Positions 1 to 7,783 of a stretch of 15,948 nucleotides of DNA are shown in pieces. The notes under the pieces were generated by a model. That model ran no database searches and was not told the origin of the DNA. It worked only from the letters and a program-made list of their open reading frames with translations. The stretch comes from Flavobacteriales bacterium (lineage in GTDB: Bacteria; Bacteroidota; Bacteroidia; Flavobacteriales; Flavobacteriaceae): NCBI GenBank assembly GCA_027033875.1, contig JALVKK010000024.1:1366-17313 (forward strand). The letters run 5' to 3'. Position 1 is the first letter of the stretch; each line of letters begins with the position of its first letter. Both the position numbers and the translations under genes were made by a program.

Positions 1-80
1 TTCCTCAAATAAAAAGCAGAATTATAGTTTGAATCAAAAAGTTATCATCAATAGACGACATATTCAATGAAGCACATCTA

Positions 81-111
81 ATTCTCAATTCCTCAACTCA
101 TCAATTCATCA
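81..111. repeat. Degenerate 7-8-bp tandem array (ATTCCTCA type) at the stop codon of the C1 peptidase gene
   Basis: Units read ATTCTCA, ATTCCTCA, ACTCATCA, ATTCATCA and then a partial TTCCT. The TGA stop codon of the C1 peptidase gene (109-111, minus strand) is part of the last unit. The same unit type lies at the priA stop codon (1598-1627), and one copy (TTCCTCAA) occupies the first 8 bases of the window. The region between this array and the left edge (1-80) shows no gene or clear terminator. Confidence 0.65.
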
Positions 112-1362
112 TTCCTTATCAAATTTCTTCAATACATCTTTAACGGCATCTTTATGAATAATGAAATCCATCATTTTAAGTTTCATATAGTCTTGTGAAA
201 AGAAATAATATCCGAATTTAGGTGCGTTAGGATCACCGTTACGCGAACCGGAACTACTGTCTTTGATTAAAAACCAATATTTACCGTCTTTGGTTTTATA
301 CCAACCAACCAGATGCATACCGTGGTCATCGGTGGTCGAACCGTTTGAAAAACGCAATTGACGGGCATCGTCATTGATGTATTCGGAAGGAATATCAAAA
401 TCGGGGATAATGGCAACTTGCGGCTCGCCGGGTCCGTTCAGAAATCCCGGTTCGGATACATCACCGCCAATGCCCATAGTATAGCCTTTCTTGATACTGT
501 TTATGATGATATTCATAAATACATCGAGCGGTACATTGTAATAATCTTCGGAATACCACCAGTTATCCGGTACATCGTAAGAACATTTGGTATAATAAGG
601 TGCTTGTTTGTACGATAAAATATCAACATAATCATCCGGATTGATTTTTAAATAATTTTTTAAATAGGTTTTAGGGGTGTAAGTTTTACCGTCCACTTTG
701 AATTGTTCGGGAGGTGTTCCTATATAATAATTCATAATGGATTTAATCGTGTTGATGACTGTTTTTTCATTCCAAGCATTATTTTCTTTAACTGATAAAA
801 GGTATGCTTTCATTTCTTTATACATCTTATCGTGTGTATGAAATTTATGTCCTTTCAATCCGTTGTAAACAGACCATGGCATAGCGCCGTATATTTTGAA
901 ATTACGGGTTACCGCGTTGGCTTCCGAACCTTGATCAAAAAGCGATTTACCTCTGGTGCGAACGTACTCTTTGGCACGTAAAACATATTCGTTGTAAAAA
1001 GTAAAGGCTTCGGACAATTTTACTTTTTTGCCTGTTATGCGATAGACTTCGCTTTCGTAAAAAGAAGTAGTTGAAAAATCCCAACAAGTACCGGCATTGC
1101 CTTGTGATATTGGTGGATTGTGCCATACCGATTTGTATAGTTTAATTTTATCTGGATATTTTTGTCCGTCTATAGCAACTTTAAAACGTTTGTATGCTTT
1201 CGGTTTGTTATGTTGAGCTTCCTCGGCTTTGATGTCTTTCAAAATAGTGTTGAAATAATAGACTTTGCCTTTATCATAGACTTTAAAGTTTCCTTTGTCT
1301 TTATTTTGAGCTGTTCCGGTTGCCAAAATAAGACTTGCTATTATGAATAATATTTGTTTCAT
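109..1362 (-). CDS. Secreted papain-like (C1 family) cysteine peptidase
   Basis: 417 aa. Residues 1-19 form a Sec-type signal peptide (short basic start, hydrophobic core, likely cleavage near TGTAQ), so the product should leave the cytoplasm. The papain oxyanion-hole and nucleophile block is clear: Q87, then GNAGTCW with catalytic C93. The histidine block is DDHGMHLVGW, with H347 at the position of the usual HAVxxVG histidine. About 250 residues separate Cys and His, longer than in papain and closer to bleomycin-hydrolase-type members. The third catalytic residue, normally Asn in an NSWG motif, reads KDSSS (D368). It is the last minus-strand gene before the left edge, 265 bp after priA, and probably has its own transcription start, although I found no consensus promoter. 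The family call is firm; substrate and endo- versus aminopeptidase activity cannot be read from the sequence. Confidence 0.85.
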   Translation of the reverse strand: MKQILFIIASLILATGTAQNKDKGNFKVYDKGKVYYFNTILKDIKAEEAQHNKPKAYKRFKVAIDGQKYPDKIKLYKSVWHNPPISQGNAGTCWDFSTTSFYESEVYRITGKKVKLSEAFTFYNEYVLRAKEYVRTRGKSLFDQGSEANAVTRNFKIYGAMPWSVYNGLKGHKFHTHDKMYKEMKAYLLSVKENNAWNEKTVINTIKSIMNYYIGTPPEQFKVDGKTYTPKTYLKNYLKINPDDYVDILSYKQAPYYTKCSYDVPDNWWYSEDYYNVPLDVFMNIIINSIKKGYTMGIGGDVSEPGFLNGPGEPQVAIIPDFDIPSEYINDDARQLRFSNGSTTDDHGMHLVGWYKTKDGKYWFLIKDSSSGSRNGDPNAPKFGYYFFSQDYMKLKMMDFIIHKDAVKDVLKKFDKE

Positions 1363-1507
1363 GTTATTATTTTTTATTTTTTTGCTAAATTATAAAATAT
1401 ATCCGGAATAACTGAAAAATTTAATCTCTGCGAAAAGCAGTAACTATGAGGCAAAGGAATTATCTCAAAAGATACATATTCACTTTACGTAATATAAAAC
1501 GCAATAT

Positions 1508-1527
1508 AATCGCGTAGGTACGCGATT
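1508..1527. repeat. Short perfect palindrome, REP-like (9-bp arms, 2-bp spacer)
   Basis: AATCGCGTA-GG-TACGCGATT: perfect 9-bp arms, GC-rich in an AT-rich gap between priA and the C1 peptidase gene. No U-tract follows it on either strand, so it does not look like an intrinsic terminator. Size and extragenic position resemble REP-type palindromes, but copy number in the genome is unknown. The 9-mer TAATCGCGT that opens it recurs at 7673-7681 beside another hairpin. Confidence 0.5.
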
Positions 1528-1561
1528 CTTTATTGATATTATGCCTGTCCCTATTTTTTTG

Positions 1562-1578
1562 TTGACTTTTCAAGTCAA
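1562..1578. repeat. Small inverted repeat downstream of priA
   Basis: TTGACTT-TTC-AAGTCAA, 7-bp perfect arms with a 3-nt loop, 50-66 bp past the priA stop codon. Read on the minus strand (the direction of priA transcription) the hairpin is followed by an A-rich, not U-rich, tract, so it is not a canonical intrinsic terminator. It could stabilise an mRNA 3' end. Confidence 0.4.
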
Positions 1579-1597
1579 GCTATTTTGGAACAAGTCA

Positions 1598-1627
1598 CCT
1601 CAATTCCTCATTCCTCAATTCCTCAAT
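1598..1627. repeat. Tandem array of CCTCAATT/CCTCATT units abutting the priA stop codon
   Basis: Four contiguous units of 8, 7, 8 and 7 bp: CCTCAATT, CCTCATT, CCTCAATT, CCTCAAT. The array ends exactly where the priA TAG stop codon begins (1628-1630, minus strand). It is the same unit family as the array at 81-111, so two neighbouring genes both end in this repeat. There are no unique spacers, so it is not CRISPR. Confidence 0.75.
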
Positions 1628-4093
1628 CTAATAAGGATCCACATCAATCACAACTTGCACCGATTTAAAGTAAGCGATATTGTGAAAAGTATTCAGCACT
1701 TTTAAAATGTAGCGTTTTTGTTCGGGTAGCGTTTTGCTTGGTGGTAATTTGATTAAAATTTCCTTTATAAACCGGTTTTTGATACGTGGAATTAAGGCAT
1801 CGGATGGTCCTAAAACTTTTTCAAAAGCATTGGCAAAAGATTTTTGTAACCACTCTGCCGCTTCTTGACATTTTTGCAGATTTTTGTCTTTAATGAAAAA
1901 ATTAATCATTTTGCTGTATGGCGGGTAATACAACTCACGCCGTTGAGCAATTTGCGCCTTATACAAGCTTTGATAATCGCCTTTTAAAACCATTTGAAGC
2001 ACCGGATGGTCGGGATTAAAAGTTTGTATCAGCACTTTACCTTGTTCTTTTTGTCTGCCGGCACGCCCCGCCACTTGCATCAGCATTTGAAAACTGCGTT
2101 CGTCGGCTCTGAAATCCGGATAGTATAGCAGTTGGTCGGCATTCATAACCACAACCAAACCTACATTGGCAAAATCCAAGCCTTTGACCAGCATTTGCGT
2201 CCCGACAAGTATATCGGTTTCCAGATTTTGAAATTTACTCAAAATATTGGCAAAACTGTTTTTACCGCGGGTCGTATCACTGTCGAGCCTGTCCACAACG
2301 GCATTTTCAAATAATATTTGCAAATCATTTTGTATCTGTTCCGTACCTATTCCTTTGTAATTGATAGACGGATTGCCACATACCGGACACAGCATCGGTA
2401 CTTCGGTTTGGTAACCGCAATAATGACATTTGAGTTTGTGCTGATGCTTGTGCAGAGTCAAACTGACATCGCAGTGCGGACATTCCATCACGTGTCCGCA
2501 GTCTTCACATTGGGCAACCGGTGCATACCCGCGACGGTTTTGAAAAACAATCACTTGTTTTTTGTTTTGTAAAGTCTTATCAACGGCTTCCAGTACACTT
2601 TCGGCAAAATTACCTTTGGTACGTTTGCGTCGCAGGGCGTCTTTTAAATCAATAATCTCTATATCAGGCAATTGAACGCCACCGAAACGCTCTTGCAAAT
2701 GCACGATATTATAGCGTTGCCTGCGGGTATTAAAATAACTTTCGACACTCGGTGTTGCCGAACCCAATAAAACAGGTGCTTGATGCACCTTGTGTAAATA
2801 AACCGCCAAATCGCGGGCTTGATAACGGGGTGCCGGTTGTACCTGTTTGTAAGAAGTCTCGTGTTCTTCATCTACTATAATCAAACCCAAATCTTGAAAA
2901 GGTAAAAATATTCCCGAACGAGCAGATAAAACAATTTGTGCGTTTTTTTGTTTATGCAAAACATTGAGCCAGACTTCCCGTCGTTCTTGTTGTGAATATT
3001 TGGAATGATAAACCGCTATATCGTTACCGAAAATTTTGATTAGCCGTTGGACCAATTGCGTTGTCAGAGCAATCTCCGGCACCAAATACAAAACTTGTTT
3101 ACCTTGCTTGATAACATCTTTAATCAAATGAATGTAAACCTCGGTTTTACCACTCGATGTAACACCGTGTAATAATACGGGTTTGTCTTTCAAAAATAAT
3201 CTATTTATATCGTTTACTACTGTTTTTTGCTTAGCGGACAGCTCTTTTACCTGCTCCGACGCTGCTTCAAAATTAATCCGGTCGATACTAGTTTTGATTT
3301 CAAATAAAATACCTTTTTCCACCAAAGCCTTTAATGAAGATAAACCTGCCCCGCTCTGTTCTAACAATTGTTTTTTGAGTACCGGTTTGCCTTGACGTTG
3401 CAGACTGAAAAATTGCAATAAAATTTGTCGTTGTTTTTCGGCTTTTTTTGACAAATTAGCAAACAAATCATTAATTTTATCACCTTGCCATTGCTCTGAT
3501 AACTGCAAATAAGTTTCAGTTTTGGGCTTATATTTTTCTTTGACTTCCTGCATAATTCTGACTAAACCTTTTTTCATCAAAACATTGACGATATTAAAGA
3601 CGTTTTTTTCATCGAACAAGCCGTACAAATCTTTGATATTAACTGATTTTTGCAATTGTAATGCTTCAATAATCATAAATTCATCATCGGATAATTGCAA
3701 TTTTATATTTGAAACATCTTGATTTAGCATCAAAAAAGTTTCACTTTGAAGCATAAAAGAACCCGGTAAAGCGGCTTTGAGCACAAGCCCCGGTGGTGTC
3801 AGATAATAAACCGATACAAAGCGAAACAATTCCCATTGAAAATCATTAATAATAGGCTGATTATCAATAATATGAAGTATAGGTTTTGCCTCGTAGTGCA
3901 AGGGTTTATTTTGATGTTTTTTTACAACGACAGCCGTTTGCAAGCGTTGTTTACCGAAACTGACCGCCACCCGCATACCTTTTTGCAAAAAATCATATTC
4001 TTTCTGATTGACTTCATAAGTAAAATTATTCCACAGGTTGAGCGGTAGAATGACGTCGATATAATATTTTGGATTATTATTCACTTTTATCAA
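1628..4093 (-). CDS. priA: Primosomal protein N' (replication restart helicase PriA)
   Basis: 821 aa, full length for the family. PriA is a 3'-5' superfamily 2 DNA helicase that recognises stalled forks and starts reloading of the replicative helicase. Order of parts: N-terminal 3'-DNA-binding region (about 8-110), Walker A GVTSSGKT (310-317), DEEH box (408-411), a zinc-binding insert with eight cysteines in CxxC pairs (C529, C532, C538, C541, C556, C559, C569, C572), motif VI QVAGRAGR (673-680) and a C-terminal domain ending IDVDPY. All hallmark residues are present. The longest reading begins with TTG at 4093, overlapping the TGA stop of the upstream exporter gene as TTGA, which suggests translational coupling. 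An in-frame GTG at codon 4 is the alternative; no suitable ATG lies nearby. Confidence 0.96.
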   Translation of the reverse strand: MIKVNNNPKYYIDVILPLNLWNNFTYEVNQKEYDFLQKGMRVAVSFGKQRLQTAVVVKKHQNKPLHYEAKPILHIIDNQPIINDFQWELFRFVSVYYLTPPGLVLKAALPGSFMLQSETFLMLNQDVSNIKLQLSDDEFMIIEALQLQKSVNIKDLYGLFDEKNVFNIVNVLMKKGLVRIMQEVKEKYKPKTETYLQLSEQWQGDKINDLFANLSKKAEKQRQILLQFFSLQRQGKPVLKKQLLEQSGAGLSSLKALVEKGILFEIKTSIDRINFEAASEQVKELSAKQKTVVNDINRLFLKDKPVLLHGVTSSGKTEVYIHLIKDVIKQGKQVLYLVPEIALTTQLVQRLIKIFGNDIAVYHSKYSQQERREVWLNVLHKQKNAQIVLSARSGIFLPFQDLGLIIVDEEHETSYKQVQPAPRYQARDLAVYLHKVHQAPVLLGSATPSVESYFNTRRQRYNIVHLQERFGGVQLPDIEIIDLKDALRRKRTKGNFAESVLEAVDKTLQNKKQVIVFQNRRGYAPVAQCEDCGHVMECPHCDVSLTLHKHQHKLKCHYCGYQTEVPMLCPVCGNPSINYKGIGTEQIQNDLQILFENAVVDRLDSDTTRGKNSFANILSKFQNLETDILVGTQMLVKGLDFANVGLVVVMNADQLLYYPDFRADERSFQMLMQVAGRAGRQKEQGKVLIQTFNPDHPVLQMVLKGDYQSLYKAQIAQRRELYYPPYSKMINFFIKDKNLQKCQEAAEWLQKSFANAFEKVLGPSDALIPRIKNRFIKEILIKLPPSKTLPEQKRYILKVLNTFHNIAYFKSVQVVIDVDPY

Positions 4094-5922
4094 GCAAATG
4101 ATTGCAGCATAATCAAATTGTGATATACACCTTCGTGTTGCATCAATTCTTGATGATTTCCCATTTCCACGATTTTACCTTTGTGCATCACCACGATTTT
4201 ATCGGCATTTTTTATCGTCGATAAGCGATGTGCTATAACTACCGATGTTCGATTGGTCATCAAGTTGTCCAGAGCATCTTGTACCAATTTTTCCGATTCG
4301 GTATCCAATGCCGAAGTGGCTTCGTCCAGAATTAAGACAGGTGGATTTTTGAGTATGGCACGGGCAATATTCAGACGTTGTTTTTGTCCGCCCGACAATC
4401 GATTACCGCTATCGCCTATATTGGTATCATAGCCCTTTGGCAATTCCATAATAAATTCATGCGCATTGGCTATTTTAGCAGCTCGAATAATATCGTCAAT
4501 AGAGGCATCGGGGTTACCCAAAGCTATATTGTTACGTACCGTATCGTTAAACAAAATGGAATCTTGCGTAACCAATCCCATTAAACTTCTCAAAGATTCT
4601 TTGGTCATATCTTTGATATTGACACCGTCTATTTTGATAGCGCCTTCGTTGACATCATAAAAACGCATCAATAAATTGGCAATGGTAGATTTTCCGCTAC
4701 CGGACTGCCCTACCAGTGCTAAAGTTTCACCTTTGAGAACCTTAAAATTGACATCTTTTAACACATTATCATCTTCGTATCTGAAATTGACGTGTTCGAG
4801 GCTAATGTTATCCTTAAAACTATCTTTTACAATAGCATTCGGTTTGTCGGTCAAAGGATTTTCGGCATCGAGTATTTTAAAAATTCTCTCTACTGAAGCC
4901 ATACCTTTTTTAACGGTATAACCGGCGCGAGCAATGGCTTTTGCCGGCGTCAGAATATTGTATGCCAAAGCAATAAAAGTTAAAAATACCGCCGGTTTCA
5001 ATTCTTTATCAAGTACCATGCTGCCACCATACCATAAAATCACAACAATAACCAAAACACCGAGAAACTCACTGACCGGATGAGCTAAATTTTGACGGTT
5101 GACCAAACGATTATTTGATTTAAAAATATTGTAAGTTAATTGTTTAAACTTTTGGGTAAACAAATTTTCCGCATTAAATCCTTTGATAATTCTCAGCCCG
5201 GTTAAAGTTTCTTCGATATGAGACAAAAATTGGCTGACAAAATTTTGAACTATATGTGAATCTTTACGTAATTGTTTGCCAATCAACGATATAAAAAATC
5301 CGGCTACGGGCGTAAAAATAAATATAAAAAGAGTAAGTTTAACGTTTAGCAATAACATCATAATTACCGAAAACAAAATAGTCAAAGGTTCACGAATGAT
5401 AATCTCCAGAATAATCAATGAAGCCCATTGAACTTCTACTACATCCGAAGTCATACGAGTAATTACATCGCCTTTACGTTTTTCGGAATAAAATGATACG
5501 GGAAGATTTATTATTTTATCATACATATCGTTACGCATATCTTTTAGAATACCGTTGCGTAAAAATGTCATAAAGTACAAAGCTAAATAGTTGAACAGAT
5601 TTTTAAATAAAATGATGATGATAATCAGCACCATAATAGCCGTCAAAGCGCCTAAAAAGCCGTGATTATTGATATAATTAACCCAATAATAATCAACATA
5701 AGCGTTTAGATATGATTTGAGATGACCGATACCATTCCAAACCGGCTTGCTTATACTTTGACGTTTTTCTTCCTTAAAGAGTATTTCAAGTAACGGAATA
5801 AAAACAATAAATGCCAAAGTTGAAAATAAAGCAAAAAAAACATTGCTCAAAATACTTAGAACAGCTTGTTTTTTGTAAGGTTTTATGTATTTAAAAAAAG
5901 TCTGTTTGATGCGGTTGTCCAT
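4090..5922 (-). CDS. ABC-type exporter, fused permease and ATPase (MsbA-like)
   Basis: 610 aa half-transporter that would work as a homodimer in the inner membrane. Residues 1-330 hold about six membrane segments (for example around 22-48, 92-120, 170-212, 285-325). The ATPase domain carries Walker A GQSGSGKS (405-412), Q-loop Q453, the LSGGQ signature (509-513), Walker B VLILDEATSALD (529-540) and H-loop H565, so it should hydrolyse ATP. Members of this class flip lipids (lipid A in MsbA) or export drugs or peptides; the sequence does not settle the substrate. The start ATG lies 5 nt after the mutase stop codon, and the stop overlaps the priA start, so the three genes are probably co-transcribed. 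Confidence 0.93.
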   Translation of the reverse strand: MDNRIKQTFFKYIKPYKKQAVLSILSNVFFALFSTLAFIVFIPLLEILFKEEKRQSISKPVWNGIGHLKSYLNAYVDYYWVNYINNHGFLGALTAIMVLIIIIILFKNLFNYLALYFMTFLRNGILKDMRNDMYDKIINLPVSFYSEKRKGDVITRMTSDVVEVQWASLIILEIIIREPLTILFSVIMMLLLNVKLTLFIFIFTPVAGFFISLIGKQLRKDSHIVQNFVSQFLSHIEETLTGLRIIKGFNAENLFTQKFKQLTYNIFKSNNRLVNRQNLAHPVSEFLGVLVIVVILWYGGSMVLDKELKPAVFLTFIALAYNILTPAKAIARAGYTVKKGMASVERIFKILDAENPLTDKPNAIVKDSFKDNISLEHVNFRYEDDNVLKDVNFKVLKGETLALVGQSGSGKSTIANLLMRFYDVNEGAIKIDGVNIKDMTKESLRSLMGLVTQDSILFNDTVRNNIALGNPDASIDDIIRAAKIANAHEFIMELPKGYDTNIGDSGNRLSGGQKQRLNIARAILKNPPVLILDEATSALDTESEKLVQDALDNLMTNRTSVVIAHRLSTIKNADKIVVMHKGKIVEMGNHQELMQHEGVYHNLIMLQSFA

Positions 5923-5927
5923 ATATA

Positions 5928-7643
5928 TTATAAACTTAAATCTTTTTTAAGGCGTTCGATTTTGTCGTCCAATACTTTTTCAACGGCTTTATAATTAATA
6001 AGATCATCAAGCGGTTGATGCACACTGAAATAAAACTTAATTTTAGGTTCGGTGCCACTCGGACGCATGGCAATTTTACTTCCGTCTTCGGTATAAAAAA
6101 TCAGAACGTTTGAGGGTTCAACTTTCAAAGTTTCTTCTGTGCTGTCTTTAATATTTTTAGCAATTGAAATTTTATAATCTTCAATGCGAACAACGGGTGA
6201 ACCGTCAAAACTTTGAGGCGGATTATTTCTAAAATCATGCATCATTTTATTTATGATTTGCTGACCTTCCATACCTTTTTTGACCAAAGATACCAAAGCT
6301 TCTTTATAAAAACCGAATCGATGATACAATTTTAACAATTCTTCAAAAAACGAGCTGCCACGTGATTTGGCTTCCGAAGCGATTTCGGCGGCTAACAATC
6401 CGGATGTTATCGCATCTTTATCACGTACAAAATCGCCTACCATAAAACCGAAACTCTCTTCACCACCGCCAATAAAATCCTGTTTTCCTTCGGCTTCGCG
6501 AATCATTTTGGCAATCCATTTAAATCCGGTCAAACCGACTTTGACTTCAATATTGTCAGCGTCACCAATTTTTTTAATCATATCAGTAGATACAATAGTA
6601 GAGCCTATAAATTTATTGCCTTTGAGTTTACCTTGTTCTTTCCATTTTCTGATTAAAAAAGCGACCATCATTGCCATGGTTTGGTTGCCGTTGAGCAGAC
6701 GCATTTTTCCATCGGGTTCTCTAACGGCTACGGCAATCCGGTCGGAATCCGGGTCGGTTGCCAAAATCATATCTGCACCAATTTTATCGGCTTTTTTCAA
6801 GGCAATGGTAAAAGCTTCGGGTTCTTCGGGGTTAGGGGATTTTACGGTAGAAAACTCAGGGTCGGGTTGCATTTGCACTTCAACGATATGAAAATCGGTA
6901 AAACCGGCACGTTTCATGGCTTCGGGCATCAATTTGATAGAAGTGCCATGTAAAGAAGTAAACAAAATTTTGATATTGCTACGGTCCGGTGCATCAAAAG
7001 TACCGTGAGCAACTGCTTCTTTAAAGAAAGCGTCGTCCAATTCCTTACCTACATAAGTCAGCAGGTCTTCATTAGGTGTAAATTTAATTTCGTCGAACTT
7101 TACATTGTTGATTTCATCAACAATTTCTTTGTCTTGGGGGGGTACAATTTGCGCCCCGTCATTCCAATACACTTTATAACCGTTGTATTCGGGCGGATTG
7201 TGTGAGGCAGTTAACACAATACCGGCATCAGTACCTAAATGACGAACGGCAAAAGACAATTCGGGCGTTGGACGAAATTCTGAAAATAAATATGCTCTGA
7301 TACCGTTGGCTGTTAAAATATCCGCTACCAGTTTGGCAAATTCTTTACTATTGTGGCGTACATCGTAGTTAATAGCTACACTTTTTTCTTTATTATCAGA
7401 TACTTTGTTGATATAGTTTGCTAATCCTTGAGTGTTACGTCCTAAAGTATATTTGTTTATGCGATTGGTGCCTACACCCATAATACCGCGCATACCGCCG
7501 GTGCCGAACTCCAGATTTTTGTAAAAACTATCTTCGAGTTTTTTAGGATTATTTTCTATCATGTCCAGCACTTCCTTGCGGGTTGTTTCGTCAAAAGGTG
7601 CTTGTGTCCAAACTTTTGCTTTTTGTAATATTTCGTTGGTCAT
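5928..7643 (-). CDS. Phosphoglucomutase/phosphomannomutase (alpha-D-phosphohexomutase family)
   Basis: 571 aa cytosolic enzyme that interconverts hexose 1- and 6-phosphates, linking glycolysis to nucleotide-sugar and polysaccharide synthesis. All four active-site loops are visible: phosphoserine loop TASHNP (S147), metal loop DPDSDR (297-302), sugar-binding loop GGGEES (392-397) and phosphate-binding loop RPSGTEPK (527-534). Length fits the long phospho-sugar mutase type common in Bacteroidota. Glucose versus mannose preference cannot be decided. The ATG (7641-7643) lies inside an 8-bp tandem array running upstream, and the 140-bp gap before it shows no TAnnTTTG promoter, so expression may depend on read-through from the M28 gene or on a non-consensus promoter. 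Confidence 0.94.
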   Translation of the reverse strand: MTNEILQKAKVWTQAPFDETTRKEVLDMIENNPKKLEDSFYKNLEFGTGGMRGIMGVGTNRINKYTLGRNTQGLANYINKVSDNKEKSVAINYDVRHNSKEFAKLVADILTANGIRAYLFSEFRPTPELSFAVRHLGTDAGIVLTASHNPPEYNGYKVYWNDGAQIVPPQDKEIVDEINNVKFDEIKFTPNEDLLTYVGKELDDAFFKEAVAHGTFDAPDRSNIKILFTSLHGTSIKLMPEAMKRAGFTDFHIVEVQMQPDPEFSTVKSPNPEEPEAFTIALKKADKIGADMILATDPDSDRIAVAVREPDGKMRLLNGNQTMAMMVAFLIRKWKEQGKLKGNKFIGSTIVSTDMIKKIGDADNIEVKVGLTGFKWIAKMIREAEGKQDFIGGGEESFGFMVGDFVRDKDAITSGLLAAEIASEAKSRGSSFFEELLKLYHRFGFYKEALVSLVKKGMEGQQIINKMMHDFRNNPPQSFDGSPVVRIEDYKISIAKNIKDSTEETLKVEPSNVLIFYTEDGSKIAMRPSGTEPKIKFYFSVHQPLDDLINYKAVEKVLDDKIERLKKDLSL

Positions 7644-7673
7644 TTGGTTATTTGGTTATTTGGTTATTTGGTT
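7642..7673. repeat. Perfect 8-bp tandem repeat x4 overlapping the mutase start codon
   Basis: Four perfect copies of ATTTGGTT (AACCAAAT on the coding, minus strand). The last AT of the array forms the first two bases of the mutase ATG. A change in copy number would not shift the reading frame, but would move the start codon relative to upstream promoter or leader elements in 8-bp steps and alter the immediate 5' untranslated sequence. Confidence 0.9.
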
Positions 7674-7683
7674 AATCGCGTGT

Positions 7684-7699
7684 CCCGATTCTCATCGGG
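7684..7699. repeat. Short hairpin with 6-bp arms upstream of the mutase gene
   Basis: CCCGAT-TCTC-ATCGGG. Read on the minus strand the loop is GAGA, a GNRA-type tetraloop, so as RNA this would be a compact stable hairpin in the putative mutase leader. It is directly preceded by the 9-mer TAATCGCGT shared with the palindrome at 1508-1527. It could be a REP-like element or a leader hairpin. Confidence 0.5.
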
Positions 7700-7707
7700 G
7701 GTTATTT

Positions 7708-7746
7708 GATGTCGGATGTCAGATGTCGGGTGTCGAGTGTCCGATG
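7708..7746. repeat. Degenerate heptamer array (GATGTCG x about 5.5)
   Basis: Consecutive 7-bp units GATGTCG, GATGTCA, GATGTCG, GGTGTCG, AGTGTCC and a partial GATG. They lie between the M28 and mutase genes, next to the hairpin at 7684-7699 and the octamer array at 7642-7673. No open frame with coding character crosses it. Confidence 0.8.
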
Positions 7747-7775
7747 AAACGGGGGCTTCGGTTCATTCCCCGTTT
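7747..7775 (-). terminator. Hairpin after the M28 peptidase gene, possible weak terminator
   Basis: AAACGGGG and CCCCGTTT form a perfect 8-bp stem around a 13-nt loop, starting about 9 nt beyond the M28 stop codon in the direction of its transcription. Only a short U-stretch (GUUUC) follows, so termination would be partial at best and read-through into the mutase gene is plausible. Confidence 0.4.
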
Positions 7776-7783
7776 TCTCCGGT

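Noticed and set aside
1469..1477. TATCTTTTG (minus strand) considered as the C1 peptidase promoter
   Set aside because: It has one extra T relative to the consensus, and I see no spaced TTTG element; too weak to list.
1562..1578. Hairpin considered as the priA terminator
   Set aside because: The tract following the stem in the direction of transcription is A-rich, so there is no U-run to drive release.
6367..6891. 174-codon plus-strand frame
   Set aside because: Lies wholly antisense to the phosphohexomutase gene, whose four active-site motifs are intact. The plus-strand translation is Ser/Pro/Ile-rich with no recognisable domain.
7642..7746. Tandem repeats considered as a CRISPR array
   Set aside because: Units are 7-8 bp and contiguous, with no unique spacers and no cas genes nearby.
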